This document shows positions 52,940-62,105 of a DNA stretch of 64,000 nt, piece by piece; the first letter of the stretch is position 1; the number at the start of each line of letters is the position of its first letter. The notes under the pieces were generated by a model that was not told where the DNA came from, did not search any database, and saw only the letters and a list, made by a program, of their open reading frames with translations. The translations under genes and the position numbers were made by a program. This DNA comes from an uncultured Clostridia bacterium (GTDB lineage Bacteria > Bacillota > Clostridia > UMGS1883): NCBI GenBank assembly GCA_947626145.1, contig CANQRB010000003.1, positions 232,310 through 296,309 on the forward strand, in the 5' to 3' direction.

Positions 52940-54232
52940 ATGAAAAGAAATGCTATCGAGAATCTGATAAAATGGAAAGCGGACAGGGAACGCAAGCCGC
53001 TTGTCGTGCGTGGAGCGCGTCAGGTGGGAAAGACCTGGCTCATGAAGGAGTTTGGGCAAACATGTTATGACAGCTTCGTCTACTTCAACTTCGACGAGGA
53101 AGACGAACTCAAATCGATCTTTGAGACGAACAAGAACCCACAGCGCATTATTGAGCTTCTGTCCATGATTGCAGGAGAGAAGATCCTGCCGGGTGAAACG
53201 CTCGTTATCTTCGACGAAATTCAAGAGTGTCCCGAAGCGTTAAACTCGCTAAAATACTTCAAGGAGAAGGCGAACGAGTATCATGTTATCGCCGCAGGAA
53301 GTCTTCTCGGAACGCTGTTGGCAAAGCCGAAATCCTATCCCGTGGGCATGGTGAACCTGCTCGACCTTTATCCGCTGACCTTCGACGAATTTCTCGAAGC
53401 CGTCGAGCCGTCGCTGTACGCCTATTACGAAAGCATCGTGAAGGAGCAGACGATTGAAGAAATCTTCCACAACCGGCTGCTTGAAGCGTACAACAGCTAT
53501 CTCGTTATCGGCGGTATGCCGGAATGTGTCGCCTCGTGGGTCAAGTACCGCGATCCCGCGAAGGTTTCGCAAATCCAGCGCGAGCTTATCGAGGTCTATG
53601 AAAACGACTTTTCAAAGCACAACGGAAGCGTGAACAGCGGACGAATCTTGATGGTCTTCCGCAGCATCGTCTCACAGCTTGCCAAGCCGAACGAGAAGTT
53701 TATGTACGGCGCAGTCAGAGAAGGCGGCAGGGCGCGTGACTTTGAAGAGGCGATAGAATGGCTCGTGTCAGCCGGAATGCTGAATCGCGTCTACAACGTT
53801 TCCAAGATAGAGCATCCGCTGTCCGCGTTTGATAAACTTGACACTTTCAGGCTCTTTGTCTTTGATACGGGGCTTCTCAAGCACATGGCGGGAATCGACA
53901 ACAGCGCGATCCTTTTGAAAAGCGACTATCAGTTCAAAGGGCAGTTGACCGAGAACTACGTCTTGCAGCAGCTTCGCGGACAGTTTGAGATCGAGCCGCG
54001 CTACTATTCCGACAAGAACAGCGAGCTTGACTTCGTTTTGCAGTATGGGACCGAAATTATTCCGATTGAAGCGAAGGGCGGCGAAGATAAATCCGCGCCG
54101 TCCTTCAAGAAATACGTCTCCGATCATCAACCGCAGCACGCGATCCGCTTTTCAAAACGCGGTTACCGCAAGGATGGACTGATCACCAATATACCGCTGT
54201 ACCTTGCAGGAAAAACGAAAGAGCTTTTGTAA
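52940..54232 (+). CDS. AAA ATPase with DUF4143 domain
   Basis: The 430-aa protein has Walker A VRGARQVGKTWLMKEF (about 23-38), Walker B TLVIFDEIQECPEAL (about 87), sensor YHVIAAGSLLGTLL and a C-terminal DUF4143/nuclease-like part (about 215-400) with YYSDKNSELDFVLQYG and IIPIEAKGG, a PD-(D/E)xK-like D...E-x-K pattern. It runs against the surrounding minus-strand transfer genes and has its own promoter and terminator, so it is cargo. Similar ATPases are widespread in gut anaerobes; the function is unknown. Confidence 0.88.
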   Translation: MKRNAIENLIKWKADRERKPLVVRGARQVGKTWLMKEFGQTCYDSFVYFNFDEEDELKSIFETNKNPQRIIELLSMIAGEKILPGETLVIFDEIQECPEALNSLKYFKEKANEYHVIAAGSLLGTLLAKPKSYPVGMVNLLDLYPLTFDEFLEAVEPSLYAYYESIVKEQTIEEIFHNRLLEAYNSYLVIGGMPECVASWVKYRDPAKVSQIQRELIEVYENDFSKHNGSVNSGRILMVFRSIVSQLAKPNEKFMYGAVREGGRARDFEEAIEWLVSAGMLNRVYNVSKIEHPLSAFDKLDTFRLFVFDTGLLKHMAGIDNSAILLKSDYQFKGQLTENYVLQQLRGQFEIEPRYYSDKNSELDFVLQYGTEIIPIEAKGGEDKSAPSFKKYVSDHQPQHAIRFSKRGYRKDGLITNIPLYLAGKTKELL

Positions 54233-54238
54233 CGCACA

Positions 54239-54269
54239 CCCCCTCACGTCCGATGTGAGGGGGATTTTT
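54239..54269 (+). terminator. terminator of the DUF4143 ATPase gene
   Basis: CCCCCTCAC (54239-54247) pairs with GTGAGGGGG (54255-54263), followed by ATTTTTG. Confidence 0.82.
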
Positions 54270-54273
54270 GCGT

Positions 54274-55086
54274 TTATTCCTCGTAGTCGTTAGAACTGTC
54301 TTCTTCGCTTTCCTCATTGTTTTCCGCAATGTCAGGCTCGCCGGGTTCATCCTCATTCACATAGCTTTCTTCATACCCTTCGTCGTCGTAAAAATCAAGA
54401 TCCTCATCCTTCTTCTTTTTACCCTTAACGAACTTGATATAGTAGTAAGCCGCGCCGCCTAACCCTACGGCAGCGACAAGGACGATAATCATAACCATAT
54501 TGCCGCCGCTGCTTTTGCCGGTTTCCTTTTCGGGAGGCTCATCCTCGCCGCCTTCGTCCGGCGCTTCCGGTTCGGGGACTTTTCCGGTGCATTCGCTCAT
54601 ATTTGTCCTGCAAACCGGACATTCCGTATTGATCTTTCCGACTCCGCATTTTTCATCGCACATACACGTAGTCAACTGGGCTGCCGCGTCCTCATCGAGA
54701 AGCGCGAGAAGGTCGCTTTCGTCAACCATATTGAGAAAGTAGGTTTGATACTGTTCTTCTTCCTCGTTGATCGGCGCGTCGTAGTCGATGATGATATAAA
54801 AGGTGTTGCCGCTCCTTGTCGTTACGGTGATAAACTGCTTATTCGTCGTCTTGTCGTAGAGCAGATCGCGGGTATATGCGTTTCCTTCCTCTTCAAACGG
54901 CTCGCCGTTCTCAGACGGAACGACGGTACTTTCGCCGCCTGTGTTGTCCTCCGGCTGCGTTTCCGTGACAGGCAAATCCTGTCCGTGGTCTTCGGAATAC
55001 GCAAAGGCAGTGACGGACGCACCGCATATAAGGACGATAGACAGCAGGAGCGACGCTATCATACGAATGCCTTTTCTCTTATTCAT
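54274..55086 (-). CDS. DUF4366 (CD1107-type) cell-surface ICE protein
   Basis: The 270-aa protein has a signal peptide (about 1-29, ending VTAFA), an extracellular part with NTFYIIIDYDAPINEEEEQ and a Cys cluster (CMCDEKCGVGKINTECPVC, about 141), a membrane helix (about 195-217, GGNMVMIIVLVAAVG) and a very acidic cytoplasmic tail. It is a standard part of the CTn/Tn1549 conjugation block, probably part of the transfer channel. It overlaps the DUF4315 gene by 8 bases. Confidence 0.85.
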   Translation of the reverse strand: MNKRKGIRMIASLLLSIVLICGASVTAFAYSEDHGQDLPVTETQPEDNTGGESTVVPSENGEPFEEEGNAYTRDLLYDKTTNKQFITVTTRSGNTFYIIIDYDAPINEEEEQYQTYFLNMVDESDLLALLDEDAAAQLTTCMCDEKCGVGKINTECPVCRTNMSECTGKVPEPEAPDEGGEDEPPEKETGKSSGGNMVMIIVLVAAVGLGGAAYYYIKFVKGKKKKDEDLDFYDDEGYEESYVNEDEPGEPDIAENNEESEEDSSNDYEE

Positions 55087-55321
55087 TTTCGAGTTCCTCC
55101 GTTTTCTTGGTTTTTGATTGTGTACCGCCGTCCTTCATAGCAGCTAAGAACGCCATGACTTGATCCTTGTCCATCACCATCGCCCTGACGGTGTTGACGA
55201 TTTCAAGGTTTTCAATCTCCGTCTTCTTCTCGTTCAGCTCCTTTAGCTGTGTCTGAAGGTCTGAGATTTTCTTTTCGGTTTTCTCGATTTCCGAGCAAAC
55301 CTTCTGATATTTTGGATTCAT
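55079..55321 (-). CDS. DUF4315 family protein
   Basis: The 80-aa protein is a coiled coil (EIEKTEKKISDLQTQLKELN, about 9-35) followed by VNTVRAMVMDKDQVMAFLAAM. This is the usual small gene between the NlpC/P60 and DUF4366 genes in these ICEs. The function is unknown. Confidence 0.87.
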   Translation of the reverse strand: MNPKYQKVCSEIEKTEKKISDLQTQLKELNEKKTEIENLEIVNTVRAMVMDKDQVMAFLAAMKDGGTQSKTKKTEELENE

Positions 55322-55336
55322 AATAGCTCCTTTCGT

Positions 55337-56590
55337 TTAATAGTTAGGTCTGCCAAAGGCAAAAAAGTGAGACTGCCAATAGGGAGTGTCGATTGATGTG
55401 TACTGTATCGGATCCCCGCAGTGAAGCATTACGTTGTCTCCGACATAAATACCGACGTGAGAAACGCCGGGCGTGTCATAGGTGCCTTTGAAGAAAATGA
55501 GATCACCCGGCTGCGCGTCAGCTTTGGAAACGTGAGTGCAGATGTTGTATAGTCCCTGCGCTCCGAGTTTTCCGGTATTCACAAGTCCCGAATTTGTCAG
55601 CACATACGAAACAAATCCCGAACAATCAAAAGAGGTTTCGGGTGTACTGCCGCCCCAAACATACGGAAAGCCTAAATATTTTTCGGCTTCCTCTATGAGT
55701 ATCGTGAATTTCTCATCCGTCTGAAAAGCTGCGTCTATTGCGTAAGCTGTCGGCGGATTTGCGATATACAGTGACAAATATTCGGAATCGGGAAACAGAT
55801 CCTCTCGGTTTCCGAGCGTTTCCATATATCCCGCGTAAAGCTCAAGCTCTTCCTCTGTCATGATGTAGACCGGCAAGTGGGACAGATCAAAGTTTACGAG
55901 CTTCACGTTCATGATGTAGTAGTCGTAAGGGACTTCTACTTCATAGGTGTAGTATTCGAGATGCGTCTGTCCGGTTTCCGGATCGGTGACGGGATAGCTT
56001 GCTTCCCGCGTTTCCGTTCGGTACCGTACTTCAACGACTTCGGTTTCGGTGAGAATATACTGCTTGTCGAACAGCGTTTGCAAAAGCTCTTGTACGCCTT
56101 CAAGTGTGTAGCAGCCTTCATTCATGGCAGAGAGAATGGAGGTTAGGACATACGGATCGTGGCTGATTCCGTCAAGCTCGAAGTGATATTCGTCATAACC
56201 GGGGTGGTCACGCTCGTAATTGTCCAATGATTCCTTCAAGTCTGCTTCCATTTGGCTGTACTGCGCCTCCGCTCCGAGCATATCCTCGTCCTCGCTCAAA
56301 TAGGATGACGCAATGACGCTTGTTCCGGAAGAGGAAAACATAGCGGTGCAGGAGCTTATTCCGGCTGAAAGAAGAATCAACAGCATCATACCGACACCAA
56401 TGCCGATAAACACGCCCTTATGCTTGGAGACAAATTCCTTCACTTTGTCTCCGGCTTTTTCCTTGACGGTGCTGCCGGTTTTGGACGTTGCCTTTGCCGC
56501 AGTCTGTTTACCGGACTTACGTGCCGCCGCATATTCCTTTTTGATCGACTGCTTTTGATAATGCTTGTTCATGTTCTTCGATTTTTTCAT
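55337..56590 (-). CDS. NlpC/P60 (C40) cell-wall peptidase, CD1108 type, C-terminal half
   Basis: The 417-aa part has one membrane helix (about 59-80), an extracellular region, and a C40 domain with the catalytic Cys in SFDCSGFVSYVL (about 321) and His in SHVGIYVGDN. It opens peptidoglycan for the transfer channel. The frame is continuous with the C-terminal end expected for the upstream ORF 56587-57621 after a -1 shift in the A8 run at 56695-56702, so both were or are one long gene. It may start alone at ATG 56590. Confidence 0.88.
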   Translation of the reverse strand: MKKSKNMNKHYQKQSIKKEYAAARKSGKQTAAKATSKTGSTVKEKAGDKVKEFVSKHKGVFIGIGVGMMLLILLSAGISSCTAMFSSSGTSVIASSYLSEDEDMLGAEAQYSQMEADLKESLDNYERDHPGYDEYHFELDGISHDPYVLTSILSAMNEGCYTLEGVQELLQTLFDKQYILTETEVVEVRYRTETREASYPVTDPETGQTHLEYYTYEVEVPYDYYIMNVKLVNFDLSHLPVYIMTEEELELYAGYMETLGNREDLFPDSEYLSLYIANPPTAYAIDAAFQTDEKFTILIEEAEKYLGFPYVWGGSTPETSFDCSGFVSYVLTNSGLVNTGKLGAQGLYNICTHVSKADAQPGDLIFFKGTYDTPGVSHVGIYVGDNVMLHCGDPIQYTSIDTPYWQSHFFAFGRPNY

Positions 56591-57621
56591 CTCAGGATTT
56601 TCCGCGACTGTCTTTTCATAATGCAGCTTTGTGTCAGCATTCTGAGCCTCGTGTTCGAGCTTAGAAACTTTCTCGAAAGGCTTGTTCGCGCTGCTTTTTT
56701 TTGATAGCTGTAATGACGGACAGCGGACTCGGCTACGATTTCGGAACGGTGTGCGGCTTCGACCGCAGAGTTGTCCTGCTCGACCTCGTGAATTTTGCCG
56801 TGAACGGTTGACGAGAGTGAATCACCGACCTTGCGGACGGTTTTTTCTGCCTCGAATCTGAGCTTGCTCTGTCCCTTCGGCTTTTTCACCTCGTCTTCAA
56901 AGTACAGCCTTGTTTTGGCTTTTCCTTTTTCTTCGTCGAAGGTACGCTCTGCTTTGAGGACTTTTTTCTTCGTCAGCTTATCCCGCGCCTTTTCGAGCTT
57001 TGCATGAACAGCTTCGGATTTTTTCTCAAGACGTTCGATTTTTTCTGTTTTTGGAACAGCTTCATCGACCTTTGGCTTTTCAGTAGCAACCTTTTCCGCT
57101 TTCTCAACTACCGAGTCAGTTTTGACGCTGCGAACCGTTTGTGTCTTTCGGACCGAGTTTGACACTGCCGTATCTGTAAGGACACGCGCAGAGTTTTTAT
57201 TAGAGTGTGTCTTAGAGTGTGTCGGTCTATCATTGACGTTCGGCGAGGGCTTCGGAGCTTCCGGTGTCTCTTCTGTCGGGAGTTCATTGCCCGTCAAAGT
57301 TTCCGGTTCGTCTTGCTCTGTTTGAGCCTCTTCCGGTTGATATGGAATTTGCTCGTCCGTATCTTGTTGAGGCTCTTCCGGTTGCGTCGGCTGCGTCGCA
57401 TCCTTTTTCTCACCATTTGGTGAAGGTTGACGGCGCTTTGCCTTTGCTTCGGGAGGAAGAGGATCAAGTGCCTCTTCCTCTTCGAGCTTCTTGAGTGAAA
57501 CTTCTTCCAAGCGAGCCGAGACACGATCCACTTTGCCCGTTGTTAGATTTTCTTCGACCGCGCCGTCCTTCGTCATTTTCAAGACTACCTTATCAAGCGG
57601 TTTCAGTTGCTCCTTTGGCAT
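56587..57621 (-). CDS. N-terminal cytoplasmic part of the NlpC/P60 protein, separated by a frameshift
   Basis: The 344-aa charged protein (MPKEQLKPLDKVVLKMTKDG, long Lys/Glu-rich coils) matches the cytoplasmic part of CD1108-type proteins up to HYSYQKK (about 303-309). After an A8 run (56695-56702) the frame reads AARTSLSRKF and ends. In the -1 frame the sequence continues SSANKPFEKVSKLEHEAQNA, then TVAENPEMKKSKN, into the peptidase gene. The run has an A AAA AAA slip motif, so programmed or polymerase slippage could make the full protein. Confidence 0.8.
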   Translation of the reverse strand: MPKEQLKPLDKVVLKMTKDGAVEENLTTGKVDRVSARLEEVSLKKLEEEEALDPLPPEAKAKRRQPSPNGEKKDATQPTQPEEPQQDTDEQIPYQPEEAQTEQDEPETLTGNELPTEETPEAPKPSPNVNDRPTHSKTHSNKNSARVLTDTAVSNSVRKTQTVRSVKTDSVVEKAEKVATEKPKVDEAVPKTEKIERLEKKSEAVHAKLEKARDKLTKKKVLKAERTFDEEKGKAKTRLYFEDEVKKPKGQSKLRFEAEKTVRKVGDSLSSTVHGKIHEVEQDNSAVEAAHRSEIVAESAVRHYSYQKKAARTSLSRKFLSSNTRLRMLTQSCIMKRQSRKILR

Positions 57622-58585
57622 TAGATTTCGCCTCCGATCCGAGCATAGGCAAGGTTTGTATAATCAGGATTCAGTTCAATTCCGACGTATCGGCGATTAA
57701 GCTGCTTTGCGACTAATCCCGTAGTGCCGCTTCCGAAAAACGGATCGAGAACAACGCCGCCGACCGGACAACTGGCAAGAAGGCACGTTTCAACGAGCTT
57801 TGGCGGGTATGCAGCGTAATGACCGCCTTTGAACGGAACGGTGTTTATTATCCACACGTCCCGCTTATTTCGTAAAGGATTGATCATATCGTCCGTGATA
57901 GAACCATGTTCACGGGGACGGTTGATTGTCTGCTGTTGAGGCTGACCGGGAACAGGTTTGCCGTATTTTTTGCCGTCATTTATTCCACGCTTGAGCCGTT
58001 CCACTGTTGTCGGAGCTATCGGCTCCGAGATCGCCTTATAGTCAAAGAAATATTTCTTTGATTTGGAAAAGAGGAATATATGCTCATAGCAGCGCGAACA
58101 GCGGTCCTTTACGCTTTCGGGCATTGGATTTTCCTTTACCCATATAACATCGTTTCGGAGATACCAACCGGACTCACGAAGAGAAAAGGCGAGCATCCAA
58201 GGTATGCCGATCATATCCTTCGGCTTGCAGCCTTCCACCTTGTTATTGAGGGCGACAGCTTGACCGTTTCTGCCTTTTGGGTTCTTTGGGGCAATGTAGT
58301 CGCCCTGATTGCTCTTTCCCGCATAGGTGTCGGAAATGTTCAGCCACAGCGTCCCGTCCGGGCGCAAAACGCGTCTGACCTCGGTAAATACGTCAGTCAG
58401 GCGCGAAATATATTCATGCGGTGATGCCTCTCGTCCGATCTGTCCCCCACGCCGTAATCACGCAGCGCGTAATAAGGAGGGGAGGTTACGCAGCAGTGGA
58501 AGCTGTCGTCCGGCAGCGTTTTAAGGACTTCGAGACAGTCACCGGTATAGATTGAATCAAGCTCTATGTGATCATCTCCCTTCAT
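57621..58585 (-). pseudogene. DNA methyltransferase (N4/N6 type, beta class) split by a frameshift
   Basis: The first part (58397-58585) has YTGDCLEVLKTLPDDSFHCCVTSPPYYALRDYGV, with catalytic SPPY. The second part (57621-58367) has LNISDTYAG and the SAM motif VLDPFFGSGTTGLVAKQLNRRYVGIELN. In the region between (58368-58450) the expected frame reads GGQIGREASPHEYISRL, TDVFTEVRRVLRPDG. A G5 run (C5 at 58444-58448 on the plus strand) where G6 is needed shifts the frame. It may protect the ICE DNA from restriction if functional. No restriction enzyme gene is beside it. Confidence 0.82.
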
Positions 58586-58600
58586 AAATGCCTGCTTTGC

Positions 58601-59302
58601 TTAATCGAGTTCAACCGTCATGCCGTGTACCTCTCCGAAGTCGGCATTATCCCACCTGTTCATGATTTCTTCCGCTTCAAAATGCGCGTCCTTGTAGAGG
58701 TCGAGTCGGTCGCGTTCAAACGAAGCAAAGGAAGGAAACCTTTTTGCGTTTCTGTGTATAAAGTCAAGGTCTTCACATCGAAGCTCGGTTACCATTTCCA
58801 CAAGCTCGGAAAGCGAGAGAACGTCGTCGAGCATTTTATCAAAATCCGCTTTGGTCATAAGAACCAAATCGTTGTCCTTAAAGAGATAACCGGAGGAAAC
58901 GTGTTCATCGTCTGCTTCTGCAAATGGGAAATCGTCGTCCTCCGCTTCAAGTAAATCGTCCTCGTCTTCACAGCAAGGGGAGTCGTGACAGCTTTCGCAG
59001 TTATTTTTGCAGGAACGGCATGGACAGCTTTCGCAATCGTCCTCTTTTTCAGATATGCCTTCCATGACCTCACCGATGTCATAGGCAAGCTCCTTGAACT
59101 GCTTTTCTGCCTCGCAGACAGTCGCGTCGATTTTTTCTCTGACGTGCAGATAGGCGCGGTGGCGTTTTTTTAATTCGCTTTCCTCCCGCAGCAGAGAAAT
59201 AAGTTTTTTCTCGGTATCAAGCATGGAATCTAAGCGAACCGCAAAGTGTTCAACGGTTTTTACGGGAATGGTTACTTCTTTCATGTTCTTGTTCATATTC
59301 AT
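58601..59302 (-). CDS. 233-aa Cys-rich, coiled-coil ICE protein
   Basis: It starts MNMNKNMKEVTIPVKTVEHF, has a coiled coil (about 25-85), a cluster CESCPCRSCKNNCESC (about 90-105) with further Cys pairs, then an acidic stretch (EDEDDLLEAEDDDFPFAEA). The C-terminal part (about 145-233) is helical. It may bind metals through the Cys cluster. It lies between virB4 and the methyltransferase gene. The function is unknown. Confidence 0.75.
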   Translation of the reverse strand: MNMNKNMKEVTIPVKTVEHFAVRLDSMLDTEKKLISLLREESELKKRHRAYLHVREKIDATVCEAEKQFKELAYDIGEVMEGISEKEDDCESCPCRSCKNNCESCHDSPCCEDEDDLLEAEDDDFPFAEADDEHVSSGYLFKDNDLVLMTKADFDKMLDDVLSLSELVEMVTELRCEDLDFIHRNAKRFPSFASFERDRLDLYKDAHFEAEEIMNRWDNADFGEVHGMTVELD

Positions 59303-59310
59303 AATCCTCC

Positions 59311-61644
59311 TTAATTCTGCGGAATTTCTTCCGGTTTGGTTGTCATGATACTGTAAAGCTGAGTGTCCTTCGGGAAATTGTCTTTGAAGGGAACGATGGT
59401 TGAGCCGTAAAAGATCAATCCCTCTCCGGCATTTGCATTTGTTACGTAGTTTTGCTGATTGGGTGAGATGTTGAGCGCCTTTGAGAGAATCTGCCTGTCT
59501 CCCGAAGCCTGATTCAGAAGATAGACAAAATCGGAGTTTTCAAATATATTCTCAATTTCTCTTGAAGCCAACAGGTCTTTGACATTTTGTGTGATTCCCG
59601 TAGGAATACCGCCCCATTTGCGGAACCGTTTCCATATCTCGACACTGTAAGCTGCTGTTTGCTCTTCCTTGAACAGTAGATGAAACTCGTCCATATAATA
59701 ACGGGTTGACTTGTGTTGAGCGCGGTTGACCGTTACGCGGTTCCATACTTGATCTTGAACAATCAACATTCCGAGCTTTTTTAGCTGTTTGCCAAGCTCC
59801 TTGATGTCGTAGCACACAAAACGATTGTTCACGTCAACATTCGTTCGGTGATTGAAGACGTTGAGCGAGCCGTGAACATAGATTTCAAGCGCCGTGGCAA
59901 TTCGCTGTGCTTCCGGCTCTGTCTGCTTCCTCAAAATGTTGTATAGGTCTTCGAATATCGGCATTTTTTCGGGGGTCGGATCGGCGAGATAGTCTTGATA
60001 AACCATGCGGACACTTCTGTCGATGATGGTTTTCTCGACCGGCTGCAAGCCTTCCTTGCCTCCGACAATCAACTCAAACATTGAAAGAATAAAGTCTGAC
60101 TTTAACGTCAGCGGGTTTTCTTCTTCGGAGTAGTTGACATTGATGTCGAGCGGGTTGATATAGTCGGTACTGACGGGAGACACGCGGATAACCTGTCCTC
60201 CGAGTCTCTGCACAAGAGGAAAATACTCAGCCTCCGGATCGCAGACGATAATGTCGTCCTTTGTGATCAAAAAGGCATTCGTCATTTCTCGCTTTGCGCT
60301 GAATGATTTTCCGCTTCCGGGTGTGCCGAGAATCAAACCGTTTGGATTTTTAAGCTGCTTTCTGTCCACCATAATCATGTTGTTTGACAGCGCGTTTAAG
60401 CCGTAGTAAAGCGCTTCTCTATGCTGAAAAAGCTCCTGCGTTGCAAACGGCACGAAAATAGCGGTAGATGAGGTTGTCAGTCCGCGTTCGATCTCAATCT
60501 GATTTAATCCGATAGGAAGTGAGGACATAAGTCCTTCTTCCTGCTGAAAATCAAGTCTTTTGAGAGCGCAGTTGTACTTTTGCGCTATGGAAGCTGTCTG
60601 AAAAACGGCATTTTCGAGCTTCTGTCGGTTTGTCGCCGTATTCATAATCAAAACGGTCACAAGAAACATTCTTTCGTTGCGCGTCTGAAGATCCTGCAAC
60701 AGCTTTTTAGCTTCGCCTCCAAAGGTGGCAAGGTCGGACGGAATGATGTCCATGTCGTAACCGCTTCTTACCGCCTTCTTTTGTTCTTCAATTTTCATCT
60801 TATCGAGATCGGTGATTTTCGACTTAATGCTCTTGATTGCCTTCGCCTGATCAATCGTTCTGATGTGGAGATTGACCGTAATGTTGCTGTCCATATCGAG
60901 AAAGTCCGCAAGCATTCTGTCATTCAGCTCCGGCGCGAGTATCTGCAAAAAGCTGACCGCACCGATTGTTCTCCCCATTTTGAAGCATTTACCCTCTCGA
61001 AAGTCGAACGAGGTAGGCGCGATGAAGTCTTTTGTATTGAGTCCGGTACGCGCAACCATATCGAACGAAAAGCGAAACGGCTCATTTGTGTCCATGTTGA
61101 ACACGTCATGAAGCACCTTCAATCGCTCATAGCCTGAAAGCGGATCTGTTTTCACATCGGGCGTTTTGAAATTGCTCAAAATGTCTGCTTCTATTCTTTC
61201 GAGCTTCGGCTTTGCGGTGCGCATAGAATCTGCTTCGATTCCGAAGGTGATGTATTTCTTCTTGAGCAGATCGTTGTTGCCCTTCATTAGCTGATTTTGC
61301 AGCATTTCCGAATACTCTGTGCGGATTTCATTGAAGTCATCGTTTTGTTCCGGAATTTGAATTGACTTCTTAAACTCAGCGATATTCGTTCGCTGATTGA
61401 TAAACGAAAGCTGAACAAAAATCGACGAGTCGAAATAATTCAGGAAGTCACACCAATTTTCGAATATCGCCGTCTTGTCCTCCTGTTGGGCAAGCTGATA
61501 ATTGATGTCATGAAAACGAATTGTCTTTGTGTAGAGACGGCTGTTGACCTTGCAGATGCCGTCCTTGCACATTTCTATATACGGGATCGTCTGCTGTGCC
61601 GACTTGGGGATTTTCTTGTCCTTTTTGTCTTTGTGCTTTTGCAT
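59311..61644 (-). CDS. VirB4-family conjugation ATPase
   Basis: The 777-aa ATPase powers the type IV secretion channel. It has Walker A GTPGSGKS (440-447), IIVCDPEAEYFPLVQRLGG just after, Walker B RYYMDEFHLLF (about 675) and the NSDFVYLLNQASGDR segment. The N-terminal half (about 1-400) is the channel-binding domain. It starts at ATG 61644, overlapping the prgI-like stop (TAATG). It looks complete. Confidence 0.95.
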   Translation of the reverse strand: MQKHKDKKDKKIPKSAQQTIPYIEMCKDGICKVNSRLYTKTIRFHDINYQLAQQEDKTAIFENWCDFLNYFDSSIFVQLSFINQRTNIAEFKKSIQIPEQNDDFNEIRTEYSEMLQNQLMKGNNDLLKKKYITFGIEADSMRTAKPKLERIEADILSNFKTPDVKTDPLSGYERLKVLHDVFNMDTNEPFRFSFDMVARTGLNTKDFIAPTSFDFREGKCFKMGRTIGAVSFLQILAPELNDRMLADFLDMDSNITVNLHIRTIDQAKAIKSIKSKITDLDKMKIEEQKKAVRSGYDMDIIPSDLATFGGEAKKLLQDLQTRNERMFLVTVLIMNTATNRQKLENAVFQTASIAQKYNCALKRLDFQQEEGLMSSLPIGLNQIEIERGLTTSSTAIFVPFATQELFQHREALYYGLNALSNNMIMVDRKQLKNPNGLILGTPGSGKSFSAKREMTNAFLITKDDIIVCDPEAEYFPLVQRLGGQVIRVSPVSTDYINPLDINVNYSEEENPLTLKSDFILSMFELIVGGKEGLQPVEKTIIDRSVRMVYQDYLADPTPEKMPIFEDLYNILRKQTEPEAQRIATALEIYVHGSLNVFNHRTNVDVNNRFVCYDIKELGKQLKKLGMLIVQDQVWNRVTVNRAQHKSTRYYMDEFHLLFKEEQTAAYSVEIWKRFRKWGGIPTGITQNVKDLLASREIENIFENSDFVYLLNQASGDRQILSKALNISPNQQNYVTNANAGEGLIFYGSTIVPFKDNFPKDTQLYSIMTTKPEEIPQN

Positions 61645-62105
61645 TACGATCCGTTTCTTTTCCTGCGCGGAAAGCGTATCGCCGTAAACCTGTCCGTTTT
61701 TAACAGTCTGATTAGGCTTTTTTTCTTTCCGCTGCCGGATTGCTTTTGCTGCTCAAGCTGCAATTCCTCCTTTTCCTTTATTTCATTTTGAATTGCGGAG
61801 TAGAGACTATTTGTGCGGTAAGGACGCACTTTGTCGCGTATAAACACGGTTTTGAAAATGTGTCCGAGATACTTTTCTGCCGGTTGCCCGTCCTTCTCAA
61901 AGAGAGCGAAGAAACCAAAGGGGAGCATCAAGACGACCATAAGCATCGCGGAGAACGAGATTCCAAGACTCGGTTTTGTCAGAAAGTACACGGGAACGCC
62001 CACGACCGCCGCCAAAGCAAAACAGATAAGCTGTCGCTTTGTCAGGTTAAACATAACCTTCGTTTTTACGCGGTTAAGATCCTTCGGGACCGGTACAAAC
62101 GCCAT
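61644..62105 (-). CDS. PrgI-family membrane protein
   Basis: The 153-aa protein starts MAFVPVPKDLNRVKTKVMFN, has two membrane helices (about 25-45 and 50-72) and a charged C-terminal tail. The VPKDL, FNLTKRQL pattern and its place before virB4 fit PrgI (VirB3-like). ATG 62105 follows AAAGGAGG; it overlaps the methyltransferase gene by 32 bases. Confidence 0.88.
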   Translation of the reverse strand: MAFVPVPKDLNRVKTKVMFNLTKRQLICFALAAVVGVPVYFLTKPSLGISFSAMLMVVLMLPFGFFALFEKDGQPAEKYLGHIFKTVFIRDKVRPYRTNSLYSAIQNEIKEKEELQLEQQKQSGSGKKKSLIRLLKTDRFTAIRFPRRKRNGS

